This document shows positions 1 through 6,287 of a DNA stretch of 6,287 bases, in pieces. Under the pieces are notes generated by a model that did no database searches, was not told where the DNA came from, and saw only the letters and a list, made by a program, of their open reading frames with translations. The stretch's first letter is position 1. Every line of letters begins with the position of its first letter. A program made the translations under genes and the position numbers. The DNA comes from JAJYZP01 sp049964535 (GTDB taxonomy: Bacteria > Actinomycetota > Acidimicrobiia > Acidimicrobiales > Acidimicrobiaceae): positions 1 through 6,287 of the forward strand of contig JBMFXG010000150.1 of assembly GCA_049964535.1 (NCBI GenBank). Reading direction: 5' to 3'.

Positions 1-1
1 G

Positions 2-1399
2 TTCAAGTTGGGAGGCGAGGTCATCTCCGTAGGGTCGGAAACAGAGGATGAGGGTTTGAGCTTGGCTCTGGGCTCTCAGGTCCGCAACGTCCTGGGTAAA
101 TCGGGTATCTCTCTGGATATGAGAGAAGGAGAAAGCGTTGCACAGTGGGCAACCGCCCTCGCTAAGTTCGCACGATCTGGTGTCGGCGATGATGGTGGCG
201 GCGAGATCGAGAAGGCATTTGGAGAACTCGCCTCCGCGACAACTTCGGCCGCCACCGCCCTTGCGTTCGCTAGCTTACGCTTGGGAGGGCCATCAACGTT
301 GACGGCTGCAGCGGCAGGCCTTGCCGATGAATGGCCGGATCTCGCTGACCTTCTCCTGGAAGCTTCAACGCTTGTCGCTCCGATCTCCCGAAGCAGTGAT
401 GATGGCGAAGGTGGCAGCGCTGCCGACGGTGCGACCTCTCAATATCAGGGCAGCGCCGTGCCGCCGGGAGTACTCGAACGGGATATCCGAATAGCTTTCG
501 CGGAAGCGATCTCCACGCCAGGACCTTACCTCGTCGAGCTCGCCGCAGATCTCGATCTCGAAGTCCGTCGAGCGGTCGCGCAAAACCCCGCATCACCTGA
601 TGAGGCACTCGAAATGCTAGCTCAAGATCCTTCGGAGTCTGTGCGGATAACCGTTGCCAATCGTGTCGCCTGTCCGGCCCTCGTCCTAGTATGCCTGTCG
701 CGAGACGATAGCCTTGTTGTCCGCCGCACGGTTGCATCCAAGAGCGATTGTTCGCCGGAGTTGCTGGATGTGCTCGCACGCGATGGAGCAGCGGAGGTTA
801 GGCAGGCGGTTGGCGACAACCCAGCGACAGCTCCAGAGACGCTCACTCTTCTTGCACGGGACCCAGACCGAGGAGTCCGGATGTCTGTCGGACGATCGCG
901 AAGAGGACCTGAGAGCGCCTTGCTCGAGCTTTTGCGTACGGGAGATGAGCGAATCCGTCAGGTCGTGGCCGAGGCTGAATATGCGTCAGAGGTCGTACTC
1001 GCTCAGCTCATCGATGACCCTGATCCAGCGATCAGAGCACGAGTGGTGCGCAATAACGGCATCACTGCAACTCTCTTAGATCACCTCGCACTCGATGCTG
1101 ACGTTAGCGTTCGGACGGCATGTGCCGCACACCCGTTGATGTCGGTCGAGAGCCTTCAGCGGCTTGCGCAGGATAGCGAGGGTATCGTTCGTCGAGCGGT
1201 CGCTCTTAATCGGAGTGCGAGCGAAGTCATTCTTGCAGCGCTGGTATCCGATCCAGTCGATTGGGTGCGCTCAGCTGTCACTGGGCGAAGGGACCTTACG
1301 CCAGCAGTAGCTACCATCGTGCTACTTGAGTGGCCTGATGTCACTCTAGCTCCAGAGGTCCTCACGCGTCTTGGGATTGAAGGTAAGGGCGCACGATGA
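2..1399 (+). CDS. LRV/HEAT-like repeat protein, first gene of the operon (5' end probably outside the window)
   Basis: The reading frame is open to the left edge. The first possible start inside is a TTG at 8 with no convincing ribosome binding site, and the first in-frame ATG is at 118, so the true start may lie upstream. About the first 160 residues are Ala/Gly/Ser-rich, look helical and match no family I recognise. From about residue 160 to 440 there are ten helical repeats of the leucine-rich-repeat-variant type, with pattern VRxxVAxNPxxxxexLxxLAxDpd. The conserved hydrophobic-Arg pair recurs at residues 186, 212, 238, 264, 290, 316, 342, 368, 394 and 420, exactly 26 apart (numbered from the TTG). 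Such solenoids normally bind proteins, and no catalytic motif, signal peptide or membrane segment is visible. The stop overlaps the next ATG by 4 nt, implying translational coupling with the MoxR ATPase. I infer an adaptor or scaffold role in that complex. The repeat assignment is firm and the role is not. Confidence 0.9.
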   Translation, partial: FKLGGEVISVGSETEDEGLSLALGSQVRNVLGKSGISLDMREGESVAQWATALAKFARSGVGDDGGGEIEKAFGELASATTSAATALAFASLRLGGPSTLTAAAAGLADEWPDLADLLLEASTLVAPISRSSDDGEGGSAADGATSQYQGSAVPPGVLERDIRIAFAEAISTPGPYLVELAADLDLEVRRAVAQNPASPDEALEMLAQDPSESVRITVANRVACPALVLVCLSRDDSLVVRRTVASKSDCSPELLDVLARDGAAEVRQAVGDNPATAPETLTLLARDPDRGVRMSVGRSRRGPESALLELLRTGDERIRQVVAEAEYASEVVLAQLIDDPDPAIRARVVRNNGITATLLDHLALDADVSVRTACAAHPLMSVESLQRLAQDSEGIVRRAVALNRSASEVILAALVSDPVDWVRSAVTGRRDLTPAVATIVLLEWPDVTLAPEVLTRLGIEGKGAR

Positions 1400-2511
1400 T
1401 TGCAGATACGCGTGAAGCTCTGGTCGTGTGTGTCGAGGCGGCCATTCCGGTCATACTGTGGGGGCCACCGGGCGTGGGCAAGAGTTCGATTGTAAGTGCC
1501 GTTGCAACGGAGCTCGGCTTGCACCTTGAGACGGTGATAGCGTCGATCCGGGAACCAAGCGACTTTGCCGGTCTCCCCTTTCGTGTTGGTAGTTCTGTGG
1601 CATTTGCCCCTCCGAGATGGGCGCAAGCGGTGGTAGAGCACGGTGGCGGAATCGTCTTTTATGACGAGATCTCGACGGCTCCACCAGCGGTGCAAGCGGC
1701 CTTGTTGCGCCCGATCCTAGATGGTGTAGTCGGTGATCTTGAGCTTCCGAAGGCGACGCGTACCGTGGCCGCGGCGAATCCGCCTGATGCTTCGGCAGGG
1801 GGCTGGGAACTGTCTCTGCCGCTGGCGAACCGGTTTTGCCACTTGGTGTGGGACGCCTCGCCTCATGAGGTTGCACGGGGACTCGCGCTGGGCTGGGAGC
1901 CTGAGATGAGCTATGAGTCCGGGAATGATATGACGGCTAAATTAGGCGACAGGGGAGTAGCTGATATTCGGGCATCGCTAGGTGCCGTCGGCGCGTTCCT
2001 CCACACTCGACCGGACCTCGTGGTCGCTGTTCCTACGTCTTACACCCATGAGGGCGGTTTCCCTACGCCCCGCTCGTGGGAGATGGCCGGTCGACTCCTC
2101 GCCGTTGCGCGCTTGCGTAATTGCTCTCCAGCAGTGATGCGCAAGCTAATTGTCGGTTGTGTCGGCGCTGGCGCGGCCACCGAACTGCTGTACTATCTCG
2201 AGCGTCTCGACGTTCCTGCGCCAGAGGTCATACTCGCCGATCCCGATGGCTGGGAGATACCGAGTCAACGTGGCGACCTCGTGTACGCAGTCGTCTCGTC
2301 GACGATGTCACTAGCGACAAGTGAAGGTACTCGCGAGTCGTGGGAGGCCGCAGGCGTCTTGCTAGCGCGAGTCGCCGAGGCTGGCTTCGTCGATGTAGCG
2401 TACGACGCTAGCCGAACGTGGATCCGAGAGCGCCCTGACGGTGCGCTGCCAGCCACACGCACGTTGCTAGCGCTTCAGCCATTGCTTACTGGCACACGAC
2501 CGAAGGCATGA
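1396..2511 (+). CDS. MoxR-class AAA+ ATPase
   Basis: This 371-residue protein has a single AAA+ module at its N terminus. Walker A is GPPGVGKS at residues 23-30 and Walker B is IVFYDE at 86-91. A sensor-1-like Asn is at 128 in AAANPPD, and an arginine-finger-like LANRF lies at 144-147. The segment REPSDFAGLP (52-61) is typical of MoxR-type ATPases found next to VWA proteins. Residues 160-371 are a helical C-terminal region with a conserved-looking FPTPRSWEM stretch, probably the lid and partner-binding part. MoxR ATPases use ATP hydrolysis to remodel proteins or insert metals or cofactors, working with a VWA partner, which here is the next gene. The ATG overlaps the stop of the LRV gene (ATGA), and purine-rich GAAGG at 1379-1383 lies upstream. 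The protein looks cytoplasmic. The family call is strong and the substrate is unknown. Confidence 0.95.
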   Translation: MIADTREALVVCVEAAIPVILWGPPGVGKSSIVSAVATELGLHLETVIASIREPSDFAGLPFRVGSSVAFAPPRWAQAVVEHGGGIVFYDEISTAPPAVQAALLRPILDGVVGDLELPKATRTVAAANPPDASAGGWELSLPLANRFCHLVWDASPHEVARGLALGWEPEMSYESGNDMTAKLGDRGVADIRASLGAVGAFLHTRPDLVVAVPTSYTHEGGFPTPRSWEMAGRLLAVARLRNCSPAVMRKLIVGCVGAGAATELLYYLERLDVPAPEVILADPDGWEIPSQRGDLVYAVVSSTMSLATSEGTRESWEAAGVLLARVAEAGFVDVAYDASRTWIRERPDGALPATRTLLALQPLLTGTRPKA

Positions 2512-2520
2512 GTAGGAATC

Positions 2521-3840
2521 GTGACTGACGCGGGATGCGAGGCCCAGGTCGCTCGAAGCGCCGCACTGCTTCAACTGCAAGCGGGTCGTGCGCGTGCGGC
2601 AAGTATCGCTCCGTACCTGGCAGCTGCCTTGTTTGCCCTACGGCCCCATGAGACGTCGGCCGTTCAGACGATGGCGGTGACGCCTGCATATGAGCTCTAC
2701 TGGTCGTCCGACTTTGTCGCGACACTCGACGTAGAACAGTGCGCTGCGGTCTTTATCCACGAGGTCTCCCATCTGCTTCGCCATCACTCGCAGCGTGGGG
2801 CTGCGCTTGGGGTTACGGACGAGACGAGCCGTTTGTGGAACATCGCTTGCGATATGGCGATTAATTCCGACCTTCGTGACATGGGACTGGATCTGCCTGC
2901 AGGAGTGTTTACCGAAGATCTAGGAGTGAGAGATCGTCTCTCGGCGGAGGATATCTTTAGTCTCCTGACCTCGGAGGGTAGCGATGCGCTTGATAAGGAG
3001 GGCGTCGCAGACTGCGGGTCGGGTGTCGGAGGTGGCCGGCGTAGTTGGGAAGAGGAGGCCGTAGCCGCCGGAGGTATCGAGATTGGCGAGGTCATCGCTC
3101 GCAGAGTGGCCCGTGCCATTGTCGCCGAAAATACTGTGGTTGCCGCCGGCCGTGGCGAAGAGGACTCTGGTACGAAGGAAGGTAGGGCGTCGTCTGGTGC
3201 AGTCCCTGGCGCCTGGTTGCTCTGGGCGGAGAGGGTGTACGAGAACCGGATCGACTGGCGAAAGCAGCTCGCAAAACTGACCCGCCGTGCCCTTGTTCGA
3301 CAAGGCTTGACCGACTATACAACGAGCAAGCTAGCCCGACGCGAGGCGGAACCCTTTCTTCTCTCCTCTCTGGCAGGTGTTGCACCTGTGCGTTGTGTTG
3401 CCGTTGTGGATACCTCTGCCTCGATCGACGAGAGAGAGCTTGCGAGTGCGCTCACTGAGCTAGCTGGTCTCGTGAGGGCCCTTGGGGGCCAGCCCATCGA
3501 CGTGGTACTGTGTGATACCGAAGCGAACGTGGTTCGTCGGGTTGTCGATCCATGGACATTAGAGCTACGCGGCGGGGGCGGGACCGACCTCAGGGTTGGA
3601 ATTAGAACGGCGGCCGAACTGCGACCCGCTGCAGACCTGATCGTCGTGGTAACCGACGGCATCACGCCTTGGCCAGTCGCTCCTCCAGATGCGAATCGCC
3701 GTGCGATCTATCTTGCGGTTCTCCTTGCGAGCGCCCCAGATCCGCCACCGTTTATGTGGACCGTCTCGATCCCAGGCGCAGCGGCGAACGAGGTGTGGCC
3801 AGATATGGCGGCGGTAGGTCGTCCGTTCCCAGTTGGCTAG
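2521..3840 (+). CDS. HExxH metallopeptidase-like / VWA-like two-domain protein (DUF2201 type)
   Basis: This 439-residue protein starts at a GTG 9 nt after the ATPase stop, with AGGA at 2514-2517 as a closely spaced ribosome binding site. The N-terminal half resembles the putative metallopeptidase domain of DUF2201 proteins. It has HEVSH at residues 80-84, the zinc-binding HExxH, followed by WNIACDMAIN at 106-115, whose Asp111 may be a third metal ligand. A low-complexity, Gly/Glu-rich linker spans about 150-225. A basic segment with DWRKQL near 245-250 leads into a VWA-like domain. That domain has the MIDAS motif DTSAS at 297-301, GGGGTD at 351-356 and VTDG with Asp379, which could together bind a divalent cation. 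No signal peptide or membrane segment is seen, so it is probably cytosolic. Its position directly after a MoxR ATPase fits the usual ATPase-VWA partnership. Whether the HExxH domain cleaves protein or only binds metal is unknown. Confidence 0.92.
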   Translation: MTDAGCEAQVARSAALLQLQAGRARAASIAPYLAAALFALRPHETSAVQTMAVTPAYELYWSSDFVATLDVEQCAAVFIHEVSHLLRHHSQRGAALGVTDETSRLWNIACDMAINSDLRDMGLDLPAGVFTEDLGVRDRLSAEDIFSLLTSEGSDALDKEGVADCGSGVGGGRRSWEEEAVAAGGIEIGEVIARRVARAIVAENTVVAAGRGEEDSGTKEGRASSGAVPGAWLLWAERVYENRIDWRKQLAKLTRRALVRQGLTDYTTSKLARREAEPFLLSSLAGVAPVRCVAVVDTSASIDERELASALTELAGLVRALGGQPIDVVLCDTEANVVRRVVDPWTLELRGGGGTDLRVGIRTAAELRPAADLIVVVTDGITPWPVAPPDANRRAIYLAVLLASAPDPPPFMWTVSIPGAAANEVWPDMAAVGRPFPVG

Positions 3841-4161
3841 GAGGAGCGGCGGGCAGGAGATGAGCAGACCTTATTGAGCGATGCTTCGACGAACGCTCGG
3901 TCATATGACTTAGTTTCTGTGCGTAACGGCGGCTGTTTGATGTGGTTTCCCCAGTCAAAGAGCCACTCTGCCATCTTTCTCGCCATGGTAGGTACTCGTC
4001 TTGAGATCGGCGAGACTGTTCAAAACTCTTACGCATCTTGGGGCGTTTGCGGCCCACCATTATCAGGTGTCCGCTCCGCTGGTGGTCTGAAGAGATCGCA
4101 TGGTTCAACGTGTCGCAATGGAGATGCGGTGGTCCGTTGTGTGTCTGACGTGGAGGTTTCG
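3841..4161. other. Intergenic stretch after the operon, no supported gene
   Basis: No gene is supported here. A + strand frame from 3874 runs into the VOC pseudogene but resembles nothing before 4162. A 49-codon - strand frame from the ATG near 3983 to a stop at 3837-3839 lacks a clear ribosome binding site and is unrecognised. I see no stem followed by a T run that would be a convincing terminator for the operon. The only weak candidate is GAGCG/CGCTC at about 3876-3898, which has no U tract. Confidence 0.6.
4152..4156 (+). promoter_or_regulatory. Ribosome binding site (GGAGG) of the VOC pseudogene
   Basis: GGAGG lies 5 nt before the ATG at 4162, where the PhnB-like N terminus begins. It fixes that ATG as the ancestral start, even though an open frame extends further upstream. 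Confidence 0.65.
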
Positions 4162-4573
4162 ATGGTTCACCTCACCCCCTTTCTGCTTTTCGACGCCACA
4201 AACGAAAAGGCGACGACGTTCTACAGATCCTGTCTTGAGAGACTTGGTTCTCACCAGAGTGAGGGATGCTCAGGGGAAAGATCAGATTGCGCTTGCGAAC
4301 CAAGACAAAATCATCCACGCTTGCTTCCAGAGTGGTGCCATCACGTTTTCGGTTAGCGACTCGATGCGCGAAACGAGACGCGCGATGCTAGGGAATACTG
4401 TCTGCAGGCACCTCAGCGGAGGGGCCCACCATGAACTCAGAGCGGCGTTTGACGACCTCTCGGTGGGCAGATCCAGATCACATGGACGACCTGCGAGACC
4501 GTCGTTTTGGAAGTTACGGTCATCTCGCGGATCGATTTGGCATTCATTGTTCTTCCAAGGTGAGAGGAGTTAA
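4162..4573 (+). pseudogene. Frameshifted VOC-superfamily protein (PhnB-like/glyoxalase fold)
   Basis: Three reading frames read in turn rebuild one protein of about 138 residues, the usual size for PhnB-like VOC proteins. Frame A from 4162 gives MVHLTPFLLFDATNEKA and then TTFYRSCL, the classic N terminus. Near 4237-4241 the frame shifts (+1/-2), and frame B gives LVLTRVRDAQGKDQ, DKIIHACFQSGAITFSVSDS, LGNTV and LRAAFDDLSVG. A second shift (+1/-2) at about 4466 leads to ADPDHMDDLRD and FGSYGHLADRFGIH. A third, one missing base near 4549, breaks the TGG of an expected HWFFQGERS ending, with the native TAA at 4571-4573. I see no in-frame nonsense codons, so decay looks recent. VOC proteins are metal-binding dioxygenases, isomerases or resistance proteins, and the substrate of this subfamily is unknown. 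Indel errors in the assembly are an alternative explanation. The intact flanking genes argue against this but do not exclude it. Confidence 0.85.
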
Positions 4574-4818
4574 CTCTCCCTCAAATATGGAGACCGAAGT
4601 CTATTCGTCTTCGAACGCCATATGCCGAAGCCGTCTGGCATGAGTGTCCGCAGTCGTGTTTCGTGGCTGATATTGCATTGCCCTAAACAGAACGTACGAT
4701 GTACGACTTACGATGCGAACTGGGGGCGAGGTCTCTGCCTTGGATGAACCTTCGGTGAACAGTGCTGTTATGAGCAGCTAACCCCAAGCGTCGAAGTAGT
4801 TCGAGCTGGATAGAGCAG
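4574..4818. other. Non-coding stretch between two gene remnants
   Basis: I see no recognisable coding sequence on either strand. A 68-codon - strand frame (4683-4889) has no family resemblance. The stretch holds a 10-bp perfect palindrome (GAGTTAACTC, 4567-4576) over the stop of the VOC pseudogene, and the 7-bp tandem repeat listed separately. Confidence 0.5.
4695..4715. repeat. Three tandem copies of a 7-bp unit (TACGATG/TACGACT/TACGATG)
   Basis: Copies start at 4695, 4702 and 4709. The first and third are identical, and the middle differs at the last two bases. This could be a small protein-binding iteron or simple slippage, and nothing nearby decides between them. Confidence 0.6.
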
Positions 4819-5173
4819 ATGCGTCGATGGTGCTCGAGTTGTGTGGAGATATGCGGAGTCTGCCCGAAATTCCCTAGTTGGCAGAGCATCGACTCAGTTA
4901 TTGCTAGTGGTTTACATCTGCAGTGCCAGCACGTCAGCGTTGTCCCTCACGCTACCCGTCTCGATCATCAAGCGTCGCCTGGAGTATCGGTGCCATAAGG
5001 GACTGTGCGAGCACCGTGGTGACCGGCCCGAGACGAGCACTCACATCACACCGATCCTTAGACGCAGCGAGCTTTCGCCCCGGGCTTTGAGACCCGATAT
5101 CAGTCGTTCCCTCTTTGATAATCCATCACTCGGCGCGTCCAGCAGAGCGGAGTCAAGCTTCGAGATCTACTGA
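4819..5173 (+). pseudogene. Possible remnant of an ISL3-type transposase N-terminal region
   Basis: This is a weak call from pattern resemblance. One frame from the ATG at 4819 starts with a Cys-rich stretch (MRRWCSSCVEICGVCPK) containing two CxxC pairs. A second frame, ending at the TGA of 5171-5173, contains TLPVSIIKRRLEYRCHKGLC, then ETSTHITP and SELSPRA. These recall the order in ISL3/IS1165-type transposases: a zinc-binding CxxC, a DLP-x-RLxWxxRRWRC segment, a TxTE element, then a helix after LTxRAR. The DDE catalytic part is not recognisable downstream, and I found no terminal inverted repeats or target duplication. If the call is right, this is an N-terminal fragment broken by frameshift and deletion. 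It could equally be a chance likeness in non-coding DNA. Confidence 0.3.
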
Positions 5174-5784
5174 TCGCTCATCGTTTGGACCTGTTTTGAG
5201 GTCGCTGAGGTTTCAGGGAACCTAGATGTTTGGTGCAGTCTCAGCTCAGATGATTGAACGTCTCAACAAAGAGAGATCCAAGGTCATCGATCACAGATTT
5301 TTCGTTGCAGATGGCTAAGGTCCGTGCTTCTAGCTGCGCTTACCTCTTGAGGTTGGTGTGTCGGTAGTTTGTGCACCTCGGCTCTACGACTGCAGGGGCT
5401 GAACGGCACGTCCCTAGAAGCTCCGGCAACGCCTCGAGGCCTACCGGGATCGCGACATGATTGGGTGGTGGTAGATGATTTCAACCTTCTCAGCTATGAC
5501 CGTCCCGATGTCCATGAGTGAGAGAGAGGTTTTCGTTGAGAGGCTGGCTGAGCTCACGATGTGGATGACCTTTCGAGTTGCCCGCAGGGTTGAAGTCGGT
5601 GTAATTTGCCGACGCGGAGATATTTCCGAAGGGATGTTGGATAACGCACTTGGGTGGTTCACGCTCAGCGGTCACTGCTCGGTCTAGGGCAAGGGAGGGA
5701 CGGACCGTATGTTCGGATCCGAGACATAGTTCTTGAAGGGGACCGAGCAAGCTACTTCACGTTGTCGGCGAGTGCGTGGAAGGT
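5174..5784. other. About 600 bases without a recognisable gene
   Basis: Several frames of 60-86 codons exist on both strands, the clearest being 5475-5687 on +, beginning MISTFSAMTVPMSMSEREVF. None has a good ribosome binding site or a family I can name with support. A 10-bp palindrome (TCGGATCCGA, 5713-5722) lies downstream of the anti-sigma gene but has no T tract, so I do not call it a terminator. The stretch fits degraded former coding DNA or a long convergent intergenic region. Confidence 0.5.
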
Positions 5785-6003
5785 CTACGCTCCGGCAGCG
5801 AGGAGAAGGCCGGTAAGGTCCTCGGAGCAGGGGCCGCAGGCACGGAAATGAGCTGCGATTCCCGGGTAGCGTTGAGCTGCTTGGTCGCTACCGTAATCGA
5901 TCACGATGTCGGCGTATACGTGCATGAGTCGAATCGCCTCGTCGCAGCCAACGTCGAGGGGGTCTGTGTGTAAAAAGCGGTCCAGATCGTCCCAACCGTT
6001 CAT
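5785..6003 (-). CDS. Short zinc-binding anti-sigma factor-like protein
   Basis: This 72-residue soluble protein has the anti-sigma zinc signature Hx3Cx2C at residues 52-59 (HFRACGPC), with an upstream Cys20 in GCDEAIRLMHVY as the likely fourth ligand. The pattern CDEAxxLxHxYxD...RYPGxAAHxRxCxPC is familiar from small zf-HC2-type proteins encoded next to ECF sigma factors. Such proteins bind and hold their sigma factor inactive, and some release it on thiol oxidation. There is no transmembrane segment, so it would act in the cytosol. Its ATG overlaps the sigma factor stop by 4 nt (ATGA), and a GAGGAG ribosome binding site lies 8 nt upstream inside the sigma gene, so the two should be made together. 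It is shorter than many anti-sigma factors because it has essentially only the zinc domain. Regulation by redox is an inference from the family. Confidence 0.85.
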   Translation of the reverse strand: MNGWDDLDRFLHTDPLDVGCDEAIRLMHVYADIVIDYGSDQAAQRYPGIAAHFRACGPCSEDLTGLLLAAGA

Positions 6004-6287
6004 GGGTTCGACTCCTCAGCGGCGCTCTGCTGATCCGTTTCAATATGCCCGTCGGCTACGAGAGCCGCTCGGAGCTTACGCCGGGCATCGAACATGGTCT
6101 TGTAGAGCGAGTTGCGAGTGCAATCGAGGCGAGCCGCAAGAGCGTCGAGCGGTATGCCTTCGACAACTAGGGCGAGAAAGACTCGTTGCTGATGCTCGGT
6201 GAGTTCGTTCGTCACGGCTCGGCGAATGGTCTCAAGTATTTCGGTCCGGATTGCCTGGTCGTCAGGAGCGATGCCGAGTCGATCGGG
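6000..6287 (-). CDS. ECF-type sigma factor, C-terminal part (5' end outside the window)
   Basis: The frame is open from the right edge, leaving 95 codons and the stop. The visible part holds sigma region 4. It begins at AIRTEILETIRRAV, continues with LTEHQQRVFLALVVEGIPLD, and has a helix-turn-helix built from ALAARLDCTRNSLYKTMFDARRKLR, which would contact the -35 element. The motif RNSxYKTMFDARRKLR is characteristic of one group of actinobacterial-type ECF sigma factors. Region 2 and the promoter lie outside the window. A GTG at 6213-6215 is internal to the domain and is not a credible start. The gene is followed with a 4-nt overlap by the zinc anti-sigma-like gene, the standard sigma/anti-sigma arrangement. 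Target genes cannot be seen from here. The family call is firm. Confidence 0.9.
   Translation of the reverse strand, partial: PDRLGIAPDDQAIRTEILETIRRAVTNELTEHQQRVFLALVVEGIPLDALAARLDCTRNSLYKTMFDARRKLRAALVADGHIETDQQSAAEESNP
6012..6017 (-). promoter_or_regulatory. Ribosome binding site (GAGGAG) for the anti-sigma gene
   Basis: On the minus strand GAGGAG sits 8 nt before the ATG at 6003, inside the 3' end of the sigma factor gene. It supports that start and independent ribosome loading in addition to coupling through the ATGA overlap. Confidence 0.7.

Noticed and set aside
270..1695. Long opposite-strand frames within the first two genes
   Set aside because: They are shadows of the + strand genes. 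They are Arg/Ser-rich and resemble no family, while the + frames carry clear repeats and Walker motifs.
3870..3900. Hairpin after the operon as a Rho-independent terminator
   Set aside because: The stem is only about 5 bp, the loop is long and there is no T tract.
3837..3983. 49-codon - strand reading frame ending at the tail of the VWA gene
   Set aside because: It reads like plausible protein in places, but it lacks a clear ribosome binding site and a recognisable family, so chance is as likely.
5347..5520. Open + strand frame containing HDWVVVDDFNLLSYDRP
   Set aside because: It is short, has no start with a ribosome binding site and no family match that I can recognise.
5700..5735. tRNA T-arm-like GTTCGGATCC
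   Set aside because: The flanks do not form a T-arm stem and no acceptor or anticodon arm surrounds it. It is only a palindrome.
5475..5784. Possible remnant of a pyridoxamine-phosphate-oxidase-like (PPOX) gene
   Set aside because: A start like MTVPMSMSEREVF and scattered pieces (GWFTLS, then PYVRIRDIVLEGDRA in another frame) loosely recall that family. The middle does not align and the pieces are short, so I did not call it.

Overview
This window most likely comes from an actinobacterium-like genome with a G+C content in the mid-to-high fifties (estimated by eye). I infer this from a non-ATG start (GTG for the third gene), tight 4-nt gene overlaps, and a short Hx3Cx2C anti-sigma protein paired with an ECF sigma factor of a type common in Actinobacteria. 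The taxon is an inference, and no rRNA or tRNA gene is visible to test it.

Left half (2-3840, + strand): three tightly packed genes form one apparent operon. The first is open at the left edge and encodes a protein with ten leucine-rich-repeat-variant (LRV/HEAT-like) helical repeats, each exactly 26 residues long. It overlaps by 4 nt (ATGA) an AAA+ ATPase of the MoxR class with intact Walker A and B motifs. Nine bases later comes a two-domain protein with an N-terminal HExxH metallopeptidase-like domain and a C-terminal VWA-like domain with a MIDAS motif (DUF2201 type). A MoxR ATPase next to a VWA protein is a known chaperone-like pairing. The LRV protein is a plausible substrate-recognition or scaffold partner. 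The function of this three-part system is not known to me, and it is the best candidate for an under-described system here.

Middle (3841-5784): nearly 2 kb without an intact recognisable gene. It holds a decayed VOC/PhnB-like gene (4162-4573) that still has its ribosome binding site, start and stop but is broken by three small indels. It also holds a weaker remnant resembling the N-terminal zinc-finger part of an ISL3-type transposase (about 4819-5173), and a short 7-bp tandem repeat. The area looks like a region of gene decay between two convergent functional operons.

Right end (5785-6287, - strand): the C-terminal part of an ECF sigma factor (region 4, HTH) enters from the right edge and overlaps by 4 nt a 72-residue zinc-binding anti-sigma-like protein. 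Together they form a regulatory pair transcribed toward the decayed region.
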